Assembly: GCA_002690445.1 (NCBI GenBank)
Contig: NZER01000431.1
Coordinates: 1 to 21,171 of the forward strand
Source: Candidatus Pacearchaeota archaeon
Lineage (GTDB): Archaea; Nanoarchaeota; Nanoarchaeia; Pacearchaeales; GW2011-AR1
DNA length: 21,171 bases
Direction of reading: 5' to 3'
Both the position numbers and the translations under genes were made by a program. This document shows, in pieces, positions 1-6,768 of the stretch (positions are counted from its first letter, which is position 1; the number at the start of each line of letters is the position of its first letter). A model generated the notes under the pieces. It ran no database searches. It was not told where the DNA came from and was given only the letters and a program-made list of their open reading frames with translations.

Positions 1-46
1 AAAAATGAGAAATAGGACTAAATCTTCTTTTTAGGTCATCATATAC

Positions 47-1162
47 TTAGAGGAGGAGTTGGGTGATTATTCCAAGCAGGAAAATTATTGAGATAATGAT
101 GATGATTGGCCAGTTGATAGGAATTTGGAATTCTGGTTTTCTGGTGCTTTTTTGTTTTGATTTGTAATTCATTACTAGGATGAGCATTCCGGTGATTCCA
201 CCTGATATGACTCCGCCAATTCCGAGAACTCCGACAAATCCTGCGATGTTAAAAATTGTGATTGCGAGGTAGAGAATGAGGGGGAATATTGAGACCCAGA
301 AGAAAATTGATTTTTTGGATAGTCTTAGGTCGTATCTGAGGAAGTCTCTTAGGATGAATGAGTGGACAAAGTAGCTTGAGAACATTGTGAATATTCCGAG
401 GATAAGGGCGGCGGAGCCGAGGGAGAGGGTTGCGACTTCCTGCACACTTTTGCCGAGAACTCCGACAACTGTGAAAGAGAATAAGATATATAAGATAAGC
501 GGGATTGTTGCGCCGATAATAATTGCTTTTTTTAATTCTTTTTCATTGCCTTCTATTTCCCGTCTTAATTCTGGGATAGCTGTGAATCCGAGTAGTGCAA
601 ACATTACAACTCCAATTGGCATGAATACAAATGAGGGATTTATTTCTGTTATTTGGGGAGTTTGGATGGCAGGGAAAAACCAGATGAAGATTCCGATGAT
701 GATTCCGATGATTGCGAGGACACCCCAGGTTTCGATTTTTCTTAGTCCGCGCAGGCCTTTTCTTAGCAGGACTGTTAGTGCGAGCCAGAATAGGATTCCG
801 AATAGGAGTGAGTAGGATGTTGTGCCTGTGATAATTCTTGAGATTGATTGGCCTTCTCCGATTAGGTAGGCGAGGAGTGCTGAGTAAATTCCGAAGACAA
901 TTGCGAGGAACATTATTTTGCTTCCTTTTTCCCCGAGGTATTTTTTTGCGTAGCCCTTGAGTTGGTGAGTGCCTTTTGTTCTGAGAGTGACTTCTCCGAG
1001 GTAGAGATTTACAAGGATTAGGATTAGGCCGAGGAAGATTAGCCATGCTAATCCGATGAAAAATCCGGCTTTTGCAAAGACATATGGCAGTCCTAGTATT
1101 CCTGCACCTATGATTGAGCCAGAGAGCGTGAATGCTGCAGACCAGAATTTTTTATTTACCAT
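47..1162 (-). CDS. Amino-acid permease, AAAP/aromatic amino-acid transporter-like
   Basis: Predicted integral membrane protein of 371 residues that probably imports an amino acid by ion symport. The first helix contains SGSIIGAGILGLP, the small-residue unwound-helix motif typical of APC-superfamily and especially AAAP/SdaC/TyrP-type transporters. About ten to eleven hydrophobic helices follow, with short charged loops (for example RREIEGNEKELKKA near residue 200). The length is close to the bacterial family norm of about 400. The ATG at 1162 is preceded by a TATA-like box about 30 nt away, so the leader is at most a few bases. It is divergent from the MscS channel; the two are separated by 390 bp holding a repeat element. 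Substrate cannot be read from the sequence. The family call is fairly sure; the precise subfamily is inference. Confidence 0.8.
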   Translation of the reverse strand: MVNKKFWSAAFTLSGSIIGAGILGLPYVFAKAGFFIGLAWLIFLGLILILVNLYLGEVTLRTKGTHQLKGYAKKYLGEKGSKIMFLAIVFGIYSALLAYLIGEGQSISRIITGTTSYSLLFGILFWLALTVLLRKGLRGLRKIETWGVLAIIGIIIGIFIWFFPAIQTPQITEINPSFVFMPIGVVMFALLGFTAIPELRREIEGNEKELKKAIIIGATIPLILYILFSFTVVGVLGKSVQEVATLSLGSAALILGIFTMFSSYFVHSFILRDFLRYDLRLSKKSIFFWVSIFPLILYLAITIFNIAGFVGVLGIGGVISGGITGMLILVMNYKSKQKSTRKPEFQIPINWPIIIIISIIFLLGIITQLLL

Positions 1163-1187
1163 GTTTTAATTATAATTGAAAGAGTTC

Positions 1188-1195
1188 TTATATAT
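1188..1195 (-). promoter_or_regulatory. TATA box of the permease gene
   Basis: On the minus strand the sequence reads ATATATAA. Its centre lies 29.5 nt upstream of the permease ATG, which predicts an mRNA start about 4 nt before the codon. Confidence 0.5.
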
Positions 1196-1277
1196 GTTTC
1201 GAGGGGCTTTGTTGAGAATTTTTGTTTTGATTTTAAAATTTTCTTCTAAAATTTCAAGCCAGGAGGTTTAGGATCCC

Positions 1278-1435
1278 AACTCGCGATTTGCATTTGTTAG
1301 TTAAGGAGAAGATAGAGCAAAAGCGAATCGCTCGCCCACCCAATTCATGATTCACTCTCGGAGGTGGAGAAAAATTTGTCGAGAGCAAATCGCTCACCTT
1401 CGGCGGAGCCGAATAAATTAGGTAAAAACAAATTG
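1278..1435 (+). repeat. Intergenic repeat element A (composite)
   Basis: The left end AACTCGCGATTTG (1278-1290) is shared exactly with elements E and F. Inside are two copies of the right-end motif, GAATCGCTC (1325-1333) and AAATCGCTC (1387-1395). The first is followed by CCCACCC. A hairpin pairs CTCTCG (about 1354-1359) with CGAGAG (about 1380-1385). A 6-bp hairpin with GGA loop, TTCGGC/GCCGAA (1399-1413), is identical to that of element D. The right arm GTAAAAACAAATTG (1422-1435) also matches D with changes. It looks like two elements nested or rearranged. It lies between two divergent gene starts, so it cannot be just a gene-end terminator. The rest of the 386-bp gap (1163-1548) holds the two promoters and no convincing ORF. 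Confidence 0.7.
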
Positions 1436-1524
1436 TTCCTTCGTACTTCTGCTTTTGTTTTATCAGAAGTTAGTTAAAATCAAAACCTATCTTGCTTTTT
1501 CAACAAAGATGTTTCTAGGAGAAG

Positions 1525-1534
1525 TTTTTTAAAG
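1525..1534 (+). promoter_or_regulatory. TATA box of the MscS gene
   Basis: T-rich TTTTTTAAAG box. Its centre is about 25 nt before ATG 1555, matching the leaderless spacing seen at several other genes here and favouring ATG 1555 over TTG 1549. Confidence 0.55.
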
Positions 1535-1554
1535 GGAGTTGTTTAATTTTGATT

Positions 1555-2379
1555 ATGGTTTTGGAATTTTTAACTCAGCCGTGGAGGTCTATTGTAGTTG
1601 TGGCTGTGATTTTTGTGGTTTATTTTGTAATTAAGGCGTTTTTGAAAAAGGCGTTGATTAAGCAGGTTAGGACGAAAAAGATGAAGCACAATATTACGAT
1701 TTTTACAAATGTTTTGACATATGTTTTTGTTTTGATTGTAGCTGTGATGATTGTTATTTATTTTTCTGGGGATAAGATTAGTTTGGGAATTACTGCAGGT
1801 TTGCTGACAGCAGCGTTGGGATGGGCGTTGCAGAGGCCGATTACTGGGATTGCGGCTTGGATAATGGTGGTTGTTGCGAAGCCGTTTTCAATTGGGGATA
1901 GGATAATTGTAGGGGCGACGCAGGGAGATGTTGCTAATATTACCTTGAGTCATATTTATTTAAAGGAATTTGGGGGGACGACTGGTGGGGAGGAGACTTC
2001 GGGGCGGATAATTATGATTCCTAATTCAGTTTTGTTTGAAAAGGATGTAGTTAATTATACTTTGCAAGATGATTATATTTTGGATGAGGTTGTTGTAGCA
2101 GTTACTTTTAGCAGTGATATGGATTTGGCAAAGAAAATTTGTTTAGATGTTGCTAAGAAGGTGACAAAAGATTTTTCAGATAAAGTGCCGGGCGAGCCTT
2201 ATTTGAGATTGAATTTTCAGCAGTCTGGTATGGATTTACGGGTTCGATTTTATGCTCCTGCTGATAAGAGGCAATTGTATCATTCTGATATTAGCGAGGA
2301 AATTTTGAAGAGAATTTCTGCAGAGAGAAAGGTGGAGATTGCATATCCGCATAGTGAGATTCTTTATAGAAAGAAATAG
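1555..2379 (+). CDS. MscS-family small-conductance mechanosensitive channel
   Basis: Membrane channel of 274 residues that would open under membrane tension and release solutes on hypo-osmotic shock. Three hydrophobic helices span roughly residues 12-31, 49-70 and 77-107. The third is the pore-lining helix, rich in Gly and Ala (GLLTAALGWALQRP), and runs into KPFSIGDRI, the hallmark start of the MscS beta domain. The segment IIMIPNSVLFEKDVVNYT is the conserved IPN motif. A C-terminal alpha/beta domain follows to the end. The size is close to E. coli MscS (286 residues), so this is a minimal channel with no extra domains. The start at ATG 1555 is chosen from TATA spacing; an in-frame TTG lies two codons upstream. 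The DisA operon in this window makes osmotic signalling a possible link, but that is inference. Confidence 0.88.
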   Translation: MVLEFLTQPWRSIVVVAVIFVVYFVIKAFLKKALIKQVRTKKMKHNITIFTNVLTYVFVLIVAVMIVIYFSGDKISLGITAGLLTAALGWALQRPITGIAAWIMVVVAKPFSIGDRIIVGATQGDVANITLSHIYLKEFGGTTGGEETSGRIIMIPNSVLFEKDVVNYTLQDDYILDEVVVAVTFSSDMDLAKKICLDVAKKVTKDFSDKVPGEPYLRLNFQQSGMDLRVRFYAPADKRQLYHSDISEEILKRISAERKVEIAYPHSEILYRKK

Positions 2380-2388
2380 TTTTTAAAT
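2380..2388 (+). promoter_or_regulatory. TATA box of tRNA-Arg
   Basis: TTTTTAAAT directly after the MscS stop codon. It is centred about 42 nt before the mature tRNA 5' end, predicting a 5' leader of about 16 nt to be removed by RNase P. Confidence 0.5.
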
Positions 2389-2426
2389 AGGTTTTAATTA
2401 TGTTTATTGAGTTTGAGTGAGCTAAT

Positions 2427-2498
2427 GGGCTCGTAGTTTAATGGATAGAATTTCCGGTTTCGGCCCGGTAGATGGGGGTTCGATTCCTCCCGAGCCCA
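2427..2498 (+). tRNA. tRNA-Arg (anticodon UCG)
   Basis: A complete 72-nt cloverleaf can be folded by hand. The acceptor stem GGGCTCG (2427-2433) pairs perfectly with CGAGCCC (2491-2497), with discriminator A2498. The D loop AATGGATA contains the GGA of arginine tRNAs. The anticodon stem is CCGG/CCGG with loop TTTCGGC, giving anticodon UCG at 2460-2462. The variable loop has 4 nt. The T arm is GGGGG / TTCGATT / CCTCC. The outermost anticodon-stem pair is a U-U mismatch. No CCA is encoded and no intron is present. The identity Arg follows from the anticodon, which reads CGA and possibly other CGN codons. The 3' end is partly duplicated downstream in repeat element B. Confidence 0.92.
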
Positions 2499-2501
2499 TG
2501 A

Positions 2502-2596
2502 CCCGCCCCTAGGAATCGAACGATTCCTCCAACTCGCGATTTACTCCCTCTTTTGTGGAGGAACGTAATCGGGAGTGAATCGCTCGGAGCCCATGA
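2502..2596 (+). repeat. Intergenic repeat element B abutting tRNA-Arg, flanked by tRNA-end duplication
   Basis: GAGCCCATGA occurs at the tRNA 3' end (2492-2501) and again at 2587-2596. Between the copies lie CCCGCCCC (2502-2509), the perfect inverted repeat AGGAATCG/CGATTCCT (2511-2528, which also copies the T-arm sequence CGATTCCTCC), the family left end AACTCGCGATTTA (2531-2543), and a right end GAATCGCTC (2577-2585). The arms GATTTACTCCC and GGGAGTGAATC form a hairpin (one central mismatch). The layout fits an insertion with target duplication, or an att-like remnant at a tRNA. Which of these is right is inference. Confidence 0.65.
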
Positions 2597-2638
2597 TGCC
2601 CCAATTGAATAAGGAAGAATCTTGAAATATCAGAAAGA

Positions 2639-2646
2639 TTTATAAC
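2639..2646 (+). promoter_or_regulatory. TATA box of the lipoprotein gene
   Basis: TTTATAAC centred 25.5 nt before ATG 2668, the standard leaderless spacing of this window. Confidence 0.6.
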
Positions 2647-2667
2647 TTTGGATGTTGTTTGTTTTGT

Positions 2668-2880
2668 ATGAAATCTTTGAGAGTGGTAGTGGCAGGATTG
2701 GTGATTGCTGCAAGTTTGGGTCTTTCTGGTTGTGCATCTCGGCAAGTAGAAGTTTCTCAGAAATATTCTTGTCCAAATCCTGAGTGTTCTAAACATGATG
2801 ATTATAGGGGAAAATGTGTTTTGTATTCAGAAGAGGAGGGTTTGGGCGGGCCGAGGGTGTGGTTGTGGGGCGGGAATTAG
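2668..2880 (+). CDS. Small putative lipoprotein
   Basis: Protein of 70 residues with a short basic N terminus (MKSLR), a hydrophobic segment (VVVAGLVIAASLG) and the lipobox LSGC, so Cys would be the lipidated first residue of a mature peptide of about 50 residues anchored on the outer face of the membrane. The mature part has three cysteines (CPNPEC, then C after KHDDYRGK) that could bind metal or form disulfides. It ends in a Gly/Trp-rich tail. The start at ATG 2668 is favoured by a TATA box exactly 25.5 nt upstream; an in-frame TTG lies three codons earlier. Function is unknown. A classical lipobox is typical of bacteria but is also found in archaea. Moderate confidence that it is a real gene. 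Confidence 0.55.
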   Translation: MKSLRVVVAGLVIAASLGLSGCASRQVEVSQKYSCPNPECSKHDDYRGKCVLYSEEEGLGGPRVWLWGGN

Positions 2881-2899
2881 TTAGAGATTAGCTGGAAGA

Positions 2900-3022
2900 G
2901 GCTCCATCCCATATTGATTATTTTACTTTGTTTTCTTTTATCCCGCCCGCCCTCCCAATTAGGCACGACTTCGTCGTGCTCATCTATTAAGAAAACAAAG
3001 GAATCTTATTTGGGATGGAGCC
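2900..3022 (+). repeat. Intergenic element C, long nested hairpin with C3-tract core
   Basis: Three nested perfect inverted repeats. Outer stem: GGCTCCATCCCA (2900-2911) with TGGGATGGAGCC (3011-3022). Middle stem: CTTTGTTTTCTT (2926-2937) with AAGAAAACAAAG (2989-3000). Inner hairpin: GCACGAC/GTCGTGC with a TTC loop (2963-2979). Between the middle arm and the inner hairpin sits CCCGCCCGCCCTCCC (2942-2956), a four-tract G-quadruplex motif on the minus strand. The order arm, C tracts, 3-nt-loop hairpin, arm is the same as in element D, although the stem sequences differ. Confidence 0.75.
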
Positions 3023-3034
3023 GCAGAAAGAAAG

Positions 3035-3044
3035 TTTTTTAAAT
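3035..3044 (+). promoter_or_regulatory. TATA box of sigma-like gene 1
   Basis: TTTTTTAAAT with its centre 47.5 nt before ATG 3088. This predicts an mRNA start near 3066 and a leader of about 22 nt, unlike most neighbours, which look leaderless. Confidence 0.5.
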
Positions 3045-3087
3045 AGGGATTTGATTTATTTTTTGGAAAAGAGTTCTGTGATTAAAT

Positions 3088-3723
3088 ATGAATACACCAG
3101 AAGAAGTTGAGCAAAGAGTAAGTGATAATGGAGGATTAGTTGGTGCTGTTTTGAGGAGATCTAAATTTGGGATTGCTAGGAAAGATATAGAAGATATTAA
3201 GGCGGCGGGGGTGTTTGGGCTTTTTATGGCAGCGAGAGGTTATGATCTAAATCATCTTTCGCATGCAAGGTTTTCTACTTATGCGTGGAGGTTTATTCTT
3301 GGAGAGGTTTATGTGGAGAAAGCAAGAGTGTTGGGTTTGTCGATTAGAGCTGCATATAGTAAAGATAAGGGTTCTGTTTTTCCATTAGAATTTATGGAGC
3401 ATTATTCTTCAAATGATATTAATAGATGGGTGCACGGGAAAGATTATGTTTATTCTCGTAGTTCTCGTGAAGTTGATCCGAGCCAGGAAGCAGAGCAGAG
3501 AGAAGTTTATGCCATTTTAGAAGAGGAGTTGGGCAATCTTCATCCTGTAGAAAGAGAAATTCTTGAAAGATATTTTTGTGAAGGAGAGTCTTATAAGAAA
3601 ATTGGTAAAACAGTTATTGGTAAACACGGTCATTCGGTGAGTGGGACGAGGGTTAAGCAAATAATTCGTAAAGTTATTCCGAAACTTCGGAAGAGGTTGG
3701 AGGGGCGCGGAGTTGGTGTTTGA
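3088..3723 (+). CDS. Sigma-70-like protein 1 (regions 2 and 4)
   Basis: Protein of 211 residues that resembles a bacterial group-3 sigma factor. Residues about 13-80 match region 2: DIEDIKAAGVFGLFMAA corresponds to the DLIQEGxIGLxxA core-binding helix, and RFSTYAWRFILGEV to the F(S/K)TYA...IxGEI segment of SigB/SigF-type factors. Residues about 140-204 match region 4: LHPVEREILERYF, then a helix-turn-helix ending in VSGTRVKQIIRKVIPKLRKRL. The linker of about 60 residues lacks a recognisable region 3. Archaea initiate with TBP and TFB, so a sigma-like protein in an archaeal context is unexpected. It may bind RNA polymerase, or be a DNA-binding regulator that reuses these folds. It stands alone between repeat elements C and D, with its own promoter. 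The fold call is strong; the role is inference. Confidence 0.8.
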   Translation: MNTPEEVEQRVSDNGGLVGAVLRRSKFGIARKDIEDIKAAGVFGLFMAARGYDLNHLSHARFSTYAWRFILGEVYVEKARVLGLSIRAAYSKDKGSVFPLEFMEHYSSNDINRWVHGKDYVYSRSSREVDPSQEAEQREVYAILEEELGNLHPVEREILERYFCEGESYKKIGKTVIGKHGHSVSGTRVKQIIRKVIPKLRKRLEGRGVGV

Positions 3724-3785
3724 AATTAGGGCTTTGGTGAAACCTGATTATTTTTGAGATTTTTTTCTGAAATATCCCAATTCTC

Positions 3786-3853
3786 AATTTGTTTTTGTAG
3801 ATCCCTCCCACCCACCTTCGGCGGAGCCGAATTAATTAGTCAAAAACAAATCG
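3786..3853 (+). repeat. Intergenic repeat element D
   Basis: The arms AATTTGTTTTTG (3786-3797) and CAAAAACAAAT (3841-3851, continuing TCG) are inverted repeats. The core is CCCTCCCACCCACC (3803-3816), followed by the hairpin TTCGGC/GCCGAA with GGA loop (3817-3831) and AATTAATTAG-like spacer. It is the cleanest copy of the family. It lacks only the full AACTCGCG left extension. The rest of the gap from 3724 to 3970 contains the ProRS promoter and no ORF. Confidence 0.75.
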
Positions 3854-3940
3854 TTTTATTTACTTTTACAAAGTGGTCGTTAGTTAGTTTATAAAAAATC
3901 ATGATTCATTGGAATTTCACTAAAGCCAAAATTAGTAGGA

Positions 3941-3950
3941 TTTTTAAATA
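3941..3950 (+). promoter_or_regulatory. TATA box of proS
   Basis: TTTTTAAATA centred about 25 nt before ATG 3971, predicting a leaderless mRNA. Confidence 0.6.
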
Positions 3951-3970
3951 AGGATTGTATCTTAGATATA

Positions 3971-5431
3971 ATGAAAAAGGAGAGCGAGGAGAAAAAAGTT
4001 ACGTTTGATTTTTCGAAAGAGAGGGATTTTTCTAATTGGTATAGCGAGATTGTGAAGGCGGCGGAGTTGGGGGATTTGCGGTATAATGTTAAGGGATTTA
4101 TTGTTTTTCAGCCGTGGAGTGTTTTGTGCATGGAGAGAATGTATGAGCATTTGGAGGGGGTGCTGCGAGTGAAGGGGCATAAGCCGTATTGGTTTCCGAC
4201 TGTGATTCCTGAAAGTAATTTTAAGTTGGAGGGGGAGCATGTTGCGGGGTTTACGCCGGAGGTGTTTTGGGTGACTCATGGAGGGGAGAAAAAGTTTGAA
4301 GAGAGACTTGCGCTGAGGCCGACGAGCGAGACTGCGTTTTATCAGATGTTTGCTCTTTGGATTAGGAGTTATAAGGATTTGCCGTTTAAGACTTATCAGA
4401 GGGCGAATGTTTTTCGGTATGAGACAAAAGCTACTAGACCATTTTTGAGGAGCAGAGAGTTTCACTGGATTGAGGCGCATTGTGCTCATCAGAATGAGAA
4501 AGATGCTATGGCTCAGGTGCATGAAGATATGGAAACAACTAGAGAAGTTTTGCATGATATTTTTGGTTTGCCGTTTATATTTTTCGAAAGGCCGGCGTGG
4601 GATAAATTTCCTGGTGCTTCTAGAACTTTTGCTGCGGATGTTTTGAATCCAGATGGCAGGGTTGTGCAGCAGCCGTCTACTCATTTGCTTAATCAGGATT
4701 TTGCTAAGGCGTTTAATGTGAAGTTTGAGGATAAAGATGGGAAAGAGAAGTTGGCGTATATTACTTGCTATGGTCCGGCGCCTTCGCGGATTTTTGCTTC
4801 GGTAGTTGCGGTTCATGGGGATGATAAGGGGCTGCGGTTTCCATGGAAGATTGCTCCGCTGCAGGTTGTGATTGTGCCGATTGGGATTGGCAGTAAAGTT
4901 TTGCAAGAGGCGAAGAAAATTCAGGAGGAACTGCGGGGGGGCGGGGTGAGCTGTGAGATTGATGATTCTGATTTAAGACCGGGGGAGAAATTTTATTTTT
5001 GGGAAATGAAGGGTGTGCCTTTGAGAATTGAGCTTGGGAAAAAGGAGATTTCGAAAAGTGAGTTGACGATTTTTCGGAGGGATAATGGGAAGAAGCAGAA
5101 AATTAAGAAAAAAGAGCTGATGAGTTTTGTTGATAAAACTTCTAAGGATATTGATAAGAATTTGATTAGTCAGGCAGATAAGATTTTTGATGATTGTGTT
5201 GTGAATGCTAAGACAAAGAAAGAGATTTTGGAAGTGATTGAAGCTGGGAAGATTGCGAGGTGTGGTTTTTGTTCTGTTGAGCGGGCTGGAGGAAAATGTG
5301 CTGTAATTATTGAAAAGGAAATTGGGGCAAGTGTTCGAGGGACTAAATTGAAAAAGGAAAAGGCGGGCGGGAAGTGCGTGATTTGTGGGAAGAAGGCTGG
5401 TGAGGTGGTTTATGTTGCTAAGAGTTACTAA
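3971..5431 (+). CDS. proS: Prolyl-tRNA synthetase, archaeal/eukaryal type
   Basis: Class II aminoacyl-tRNA synthetase of 486 residues that charges tRNA-Pro in the cytoplasm. Motif 1 surrounds GHKPYWFPTVIPES. TSETAFY and FRYETKATRPFLRSREFHW form the proline-binding and motif 2 region. Motif 3 lies around HGDDKGLRFPWKIAPLQVV, leading into the anticodon-binding domain. The C-terminal domain carries four Cys in the arrangement CGFC, GGKC and CVICG, and the protein ends in KSY; this zinc-bearing C-terminal extension with a terminal Tyr is characteristic of archaeal/eukaryal ProRS and absent from the bacterial type. Length matches the archaeal family. The ATG is supported by TATA spacing. It supports an archaeal host. 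Confidence 0.95.
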   Translation: MKKESEEKKVTFDFSKERDFSNWYSEIVKAAELGDLRYNVKGFIVFQPWSVLCMERMYEHLEGVLRVKGHKPYWFPTVIPESNFKLEGEHVAGFTPEVFWVTHGGEKKFEERLALRPTSETAFYQMFALWIRSYKDLPFKTYQRANVFRYETKATRPFLRSREFHWIEAHCAHQNEKDAMAQVHEDMETTREVLHDIFGLPFIFFERPAWDKFPGASRTFAADVLNPDGRVVQQPSTHLLNQDFAKAFNVKFEDKDGKEKLAYITCYGPAPSRIFASVVAVHGDDKGLRFPWKIAPLQVVIVPIGIGSKVLQEAKKIQEELRGGGVSCEIDDSDLRPGEKFYFWEMKGVPLRIELGKKEISKSELTIFRRDNGKKQKIKKKELMSFVDKTSKDIDKNLISQADKIFDDCVVNAKTKKEILEVIEAGKIARCGFCSVERAGGKCAVIIEKEIGASVRGTKLKKEKAGGKCVICGKKAGEVVYVAKSY

Positions 5432-5432
5432 A

Positions 5433-5441
5433 GATTTAAAA
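5433..5441 (+). promoter_or_regulatory. TATA-like box before the 5464 gene
   Basis: GATTTAAAA centred about 26 nt before ATG 5464, just after the proS stop. It suggests an independent, leaderless transcript. Confidence 0.45.
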
Positions 5442-5463
5442 ATGTGAAATTTTGATTTAATAT

Positions 5464-5745
5464 ATGGTAAAAGTAAAACAATCGAAACCAGTAGCTGAAC
5501 TTAAGAAAGGCGATAAGATAAAAGTGAATGGGCGGGAGTTTGAAGTTGATGCAAGTGTAGTTTTGATTGAGCATGATAAGGAGACTAAGGAGATGGCGCT
5601 GGAAATTTTTGATGAAGGAAAAGATGAGGATTTTCAGCTGAGGTATTTTACTAATAATGTGGAGAATAGTTTTGAATTTTATGAGTTGAAGGGTGATTTT
5701 ATTTATTCTAAGGTTCGGGATGAGTTGGAGAGTGTTGAGTGGTGA
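5464..5745 (+). CDS. Hypothetical protein, 93 aa
   Basis: Not recognised. It is an acidic small protein whose N-terminal part (VAELKKGDKIKVNGREFEVD) reads like an SH3/OB-type beta-barrel entry, with alternating beta-strand-like segments to the end. No signal peptide or membrane segment. Its 3' end overlaps the convergent deoxyhypusine synthase gene by 38 bp, so the two transcripts would be complementary at their ends. It has its own TATA-like box 26 nt upstream, so it need not depend on proS. Codon usage (G/T-rich) resembles its neighbours, supporting a real gene. Confidence 0.7.
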   Translation: MVKVKQSKPVAELKKGDKIKVNGREFEVDASVVLIEHDKETKEMALEIFDEGKDEDFQLRYFTNNVENSFEFYELKGDFIYSKVRDELESVEW

Positions 5746-6649
5746 TTATGTTTGCGAAGATTAGGGGCATTGCAATTGTTGCGTCGCAGTTGACATCTAT
5801 ATAATCTGCGTCTTTTTTGAGTTTGCCCCATGATTTTCCTTCTTCGAGCGGTGCTCCTGATGAGCCGCCGCCGGCTGGGGTGTCGGTTGTGATTTGAATT
5901 CCGTAATTTGCTCCTGAGGAAAACTGGAGTGATTGCTGGATAAAGTTTTTTGGTGTTCCACCGCCAATATAAATTACTCCTTTTGTTTTTGCAGTCCATG
6001 CTGTGTCAATTATTTCTTTCATGTCATCAAAGGCATCTATATTAATTTCTTTTCCTTTGGCCAGGCGTCCCCATATCATTAGGCCGATTCCGGAGTCAGC
6101 TATTGCAGGGCAGTAGATTGGAATTTTATTTTCATAGCAAGTTCTTAAGATGCTGTTGTTTTTTTCTGGCAGGATTGAGCCTATTTTTTTTATAAGCTGC
6201 CGGATGTTTTTTATCTGGGGAGTGGAGATTTCCTCCCAATTTTTTTCAAAGAAGTTTTCGAGCTTTTCGTAGACCTGGTTTTTCATTAGGACATTATAAA
6301 TTCTGTCGTAGCCTTTTTTATTGAATTCTTCGTCGTTCCATGTGTCGCAGTGGAAATGTTCTTCGTCAAGAGCTTCTATTAAGTCGTGGGTTAGGTTTGC
6401 ACCGGTTGTGACAAGGACGTGGATTTTCTTTTGATTAATTGAGTCAATTATTATTTGTTTCATTCCGGCTGGTACCATTGCTCCTGCTAATCCTAAAAAG
6501 ATTTTGCATTCTTTTTCTGCGAACATTTTTTTCGCGATTTTATTTGCTAGGCTGATTTTTCTTGCTCCGAAGCCGGCGTGTGACATTTGGTGGACTAGGT
6601 CTGAGACTTTCATACTTTTATTGAGCTTGATATGTTTTATTGGATTCAT
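5708..6649 (-). CDS. dys: Deoxyhypusine synthase
   Basis: Enzyme of 313 residues that transfers the aminobutyl group of spermidine to a lysine of translation factor aIF5A, the first step of hypusine formation. Visible family motifs are TTGANLTHDLIEAL (residues 81-94) followed by EEHFH in the NAD region, CPAIADSGIGL (180-190), and GVIYIGGGTPKNF (224-236), with the presumed active-site Lys at 234. Length matches archaeal family members. No aIF5A gene is present here. The gene is convergent with the 93-aa gene and ends within it. Its own TATA is weak (TTACTAAT on the plus strand at 6671-6678). Related families (homospermidine synthase-like proteins) share the fold, so the substrate is inferred from the archaeal context. 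Confidence 0.9.
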   Translation of the reverse strand: MNPIKHIKLNKSMKVSDLVHQMSHAGFGARKISLANKIAKKMFAEKECKIFLGLAGAMVPAGMKQIIIDSINQKKIHVLVTTGANLTHDLIEALDEEHFHCDTWNDEEFNKKGYDRIYNVLMKNQVYEKLENFFEKNWEEISTPQIKNIRQLIKKIGSILPEKNNSILRTCYENKIPIYCPAIADSGIGLMIWGRLAKGKEINIDAFDDMKEIIDTAWTAKTKGVIYIGGGTPKNFIQQSLQFSSGANYGIQITTDTPAGGGSSGAPLEEGKSWGKLKKDADYIDVNCDATIAMPLIFANIITTQHSPTHPEP

Positions 6650-6727
6650 TTTAGAAGAAGTTTCACTAGCATTAGTAAATTGGAATTGCTAGGGAATGTG
6701 TTTTCATGTTTTTTATTATTTTTTTGA

Positions 6728-6735
6728 TTATATAA
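6728..6735 (+). promoter_or_regulatory. TATA box before the small membrane-protein gene
   Basis: TTATATAA centred at 6731.5, predicting an mRNA start near 6757. It overlaps the upstream ATG at 6736, which argues that translation begins at ATG 6769. An AGGAGG at 6745-6750 would then lie outside the transcript unless an upstream promoter is also used. Confidence 0.45.
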
Positions 6736-6768
6736 ATGTTTATTAGGAGGAATGAATGGGAATCATTT

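Noticed and set aside
387..815. Open frame on the plus strand inside the permease gene
   Set aside because: It is antisense to a well-supported membrane protein and its product has no coherent fold or promoter. The other long frames opposite proS, gyrB and gyrA were rejected for the same reason.
1278..1435. Element A as a transcription terminator
   Set aside because: It lies between two divergent gene starts, where no transcript should end, so a general terminator role for the family is unlikely.
2509..2796. Open minus-strand frame over element B and the lipoprotein gene
   Set aside because: It runs through the repeat element and antisense to the lipoprotein gene; composition is Arg/Ser/Thr-rich and shadow-like.
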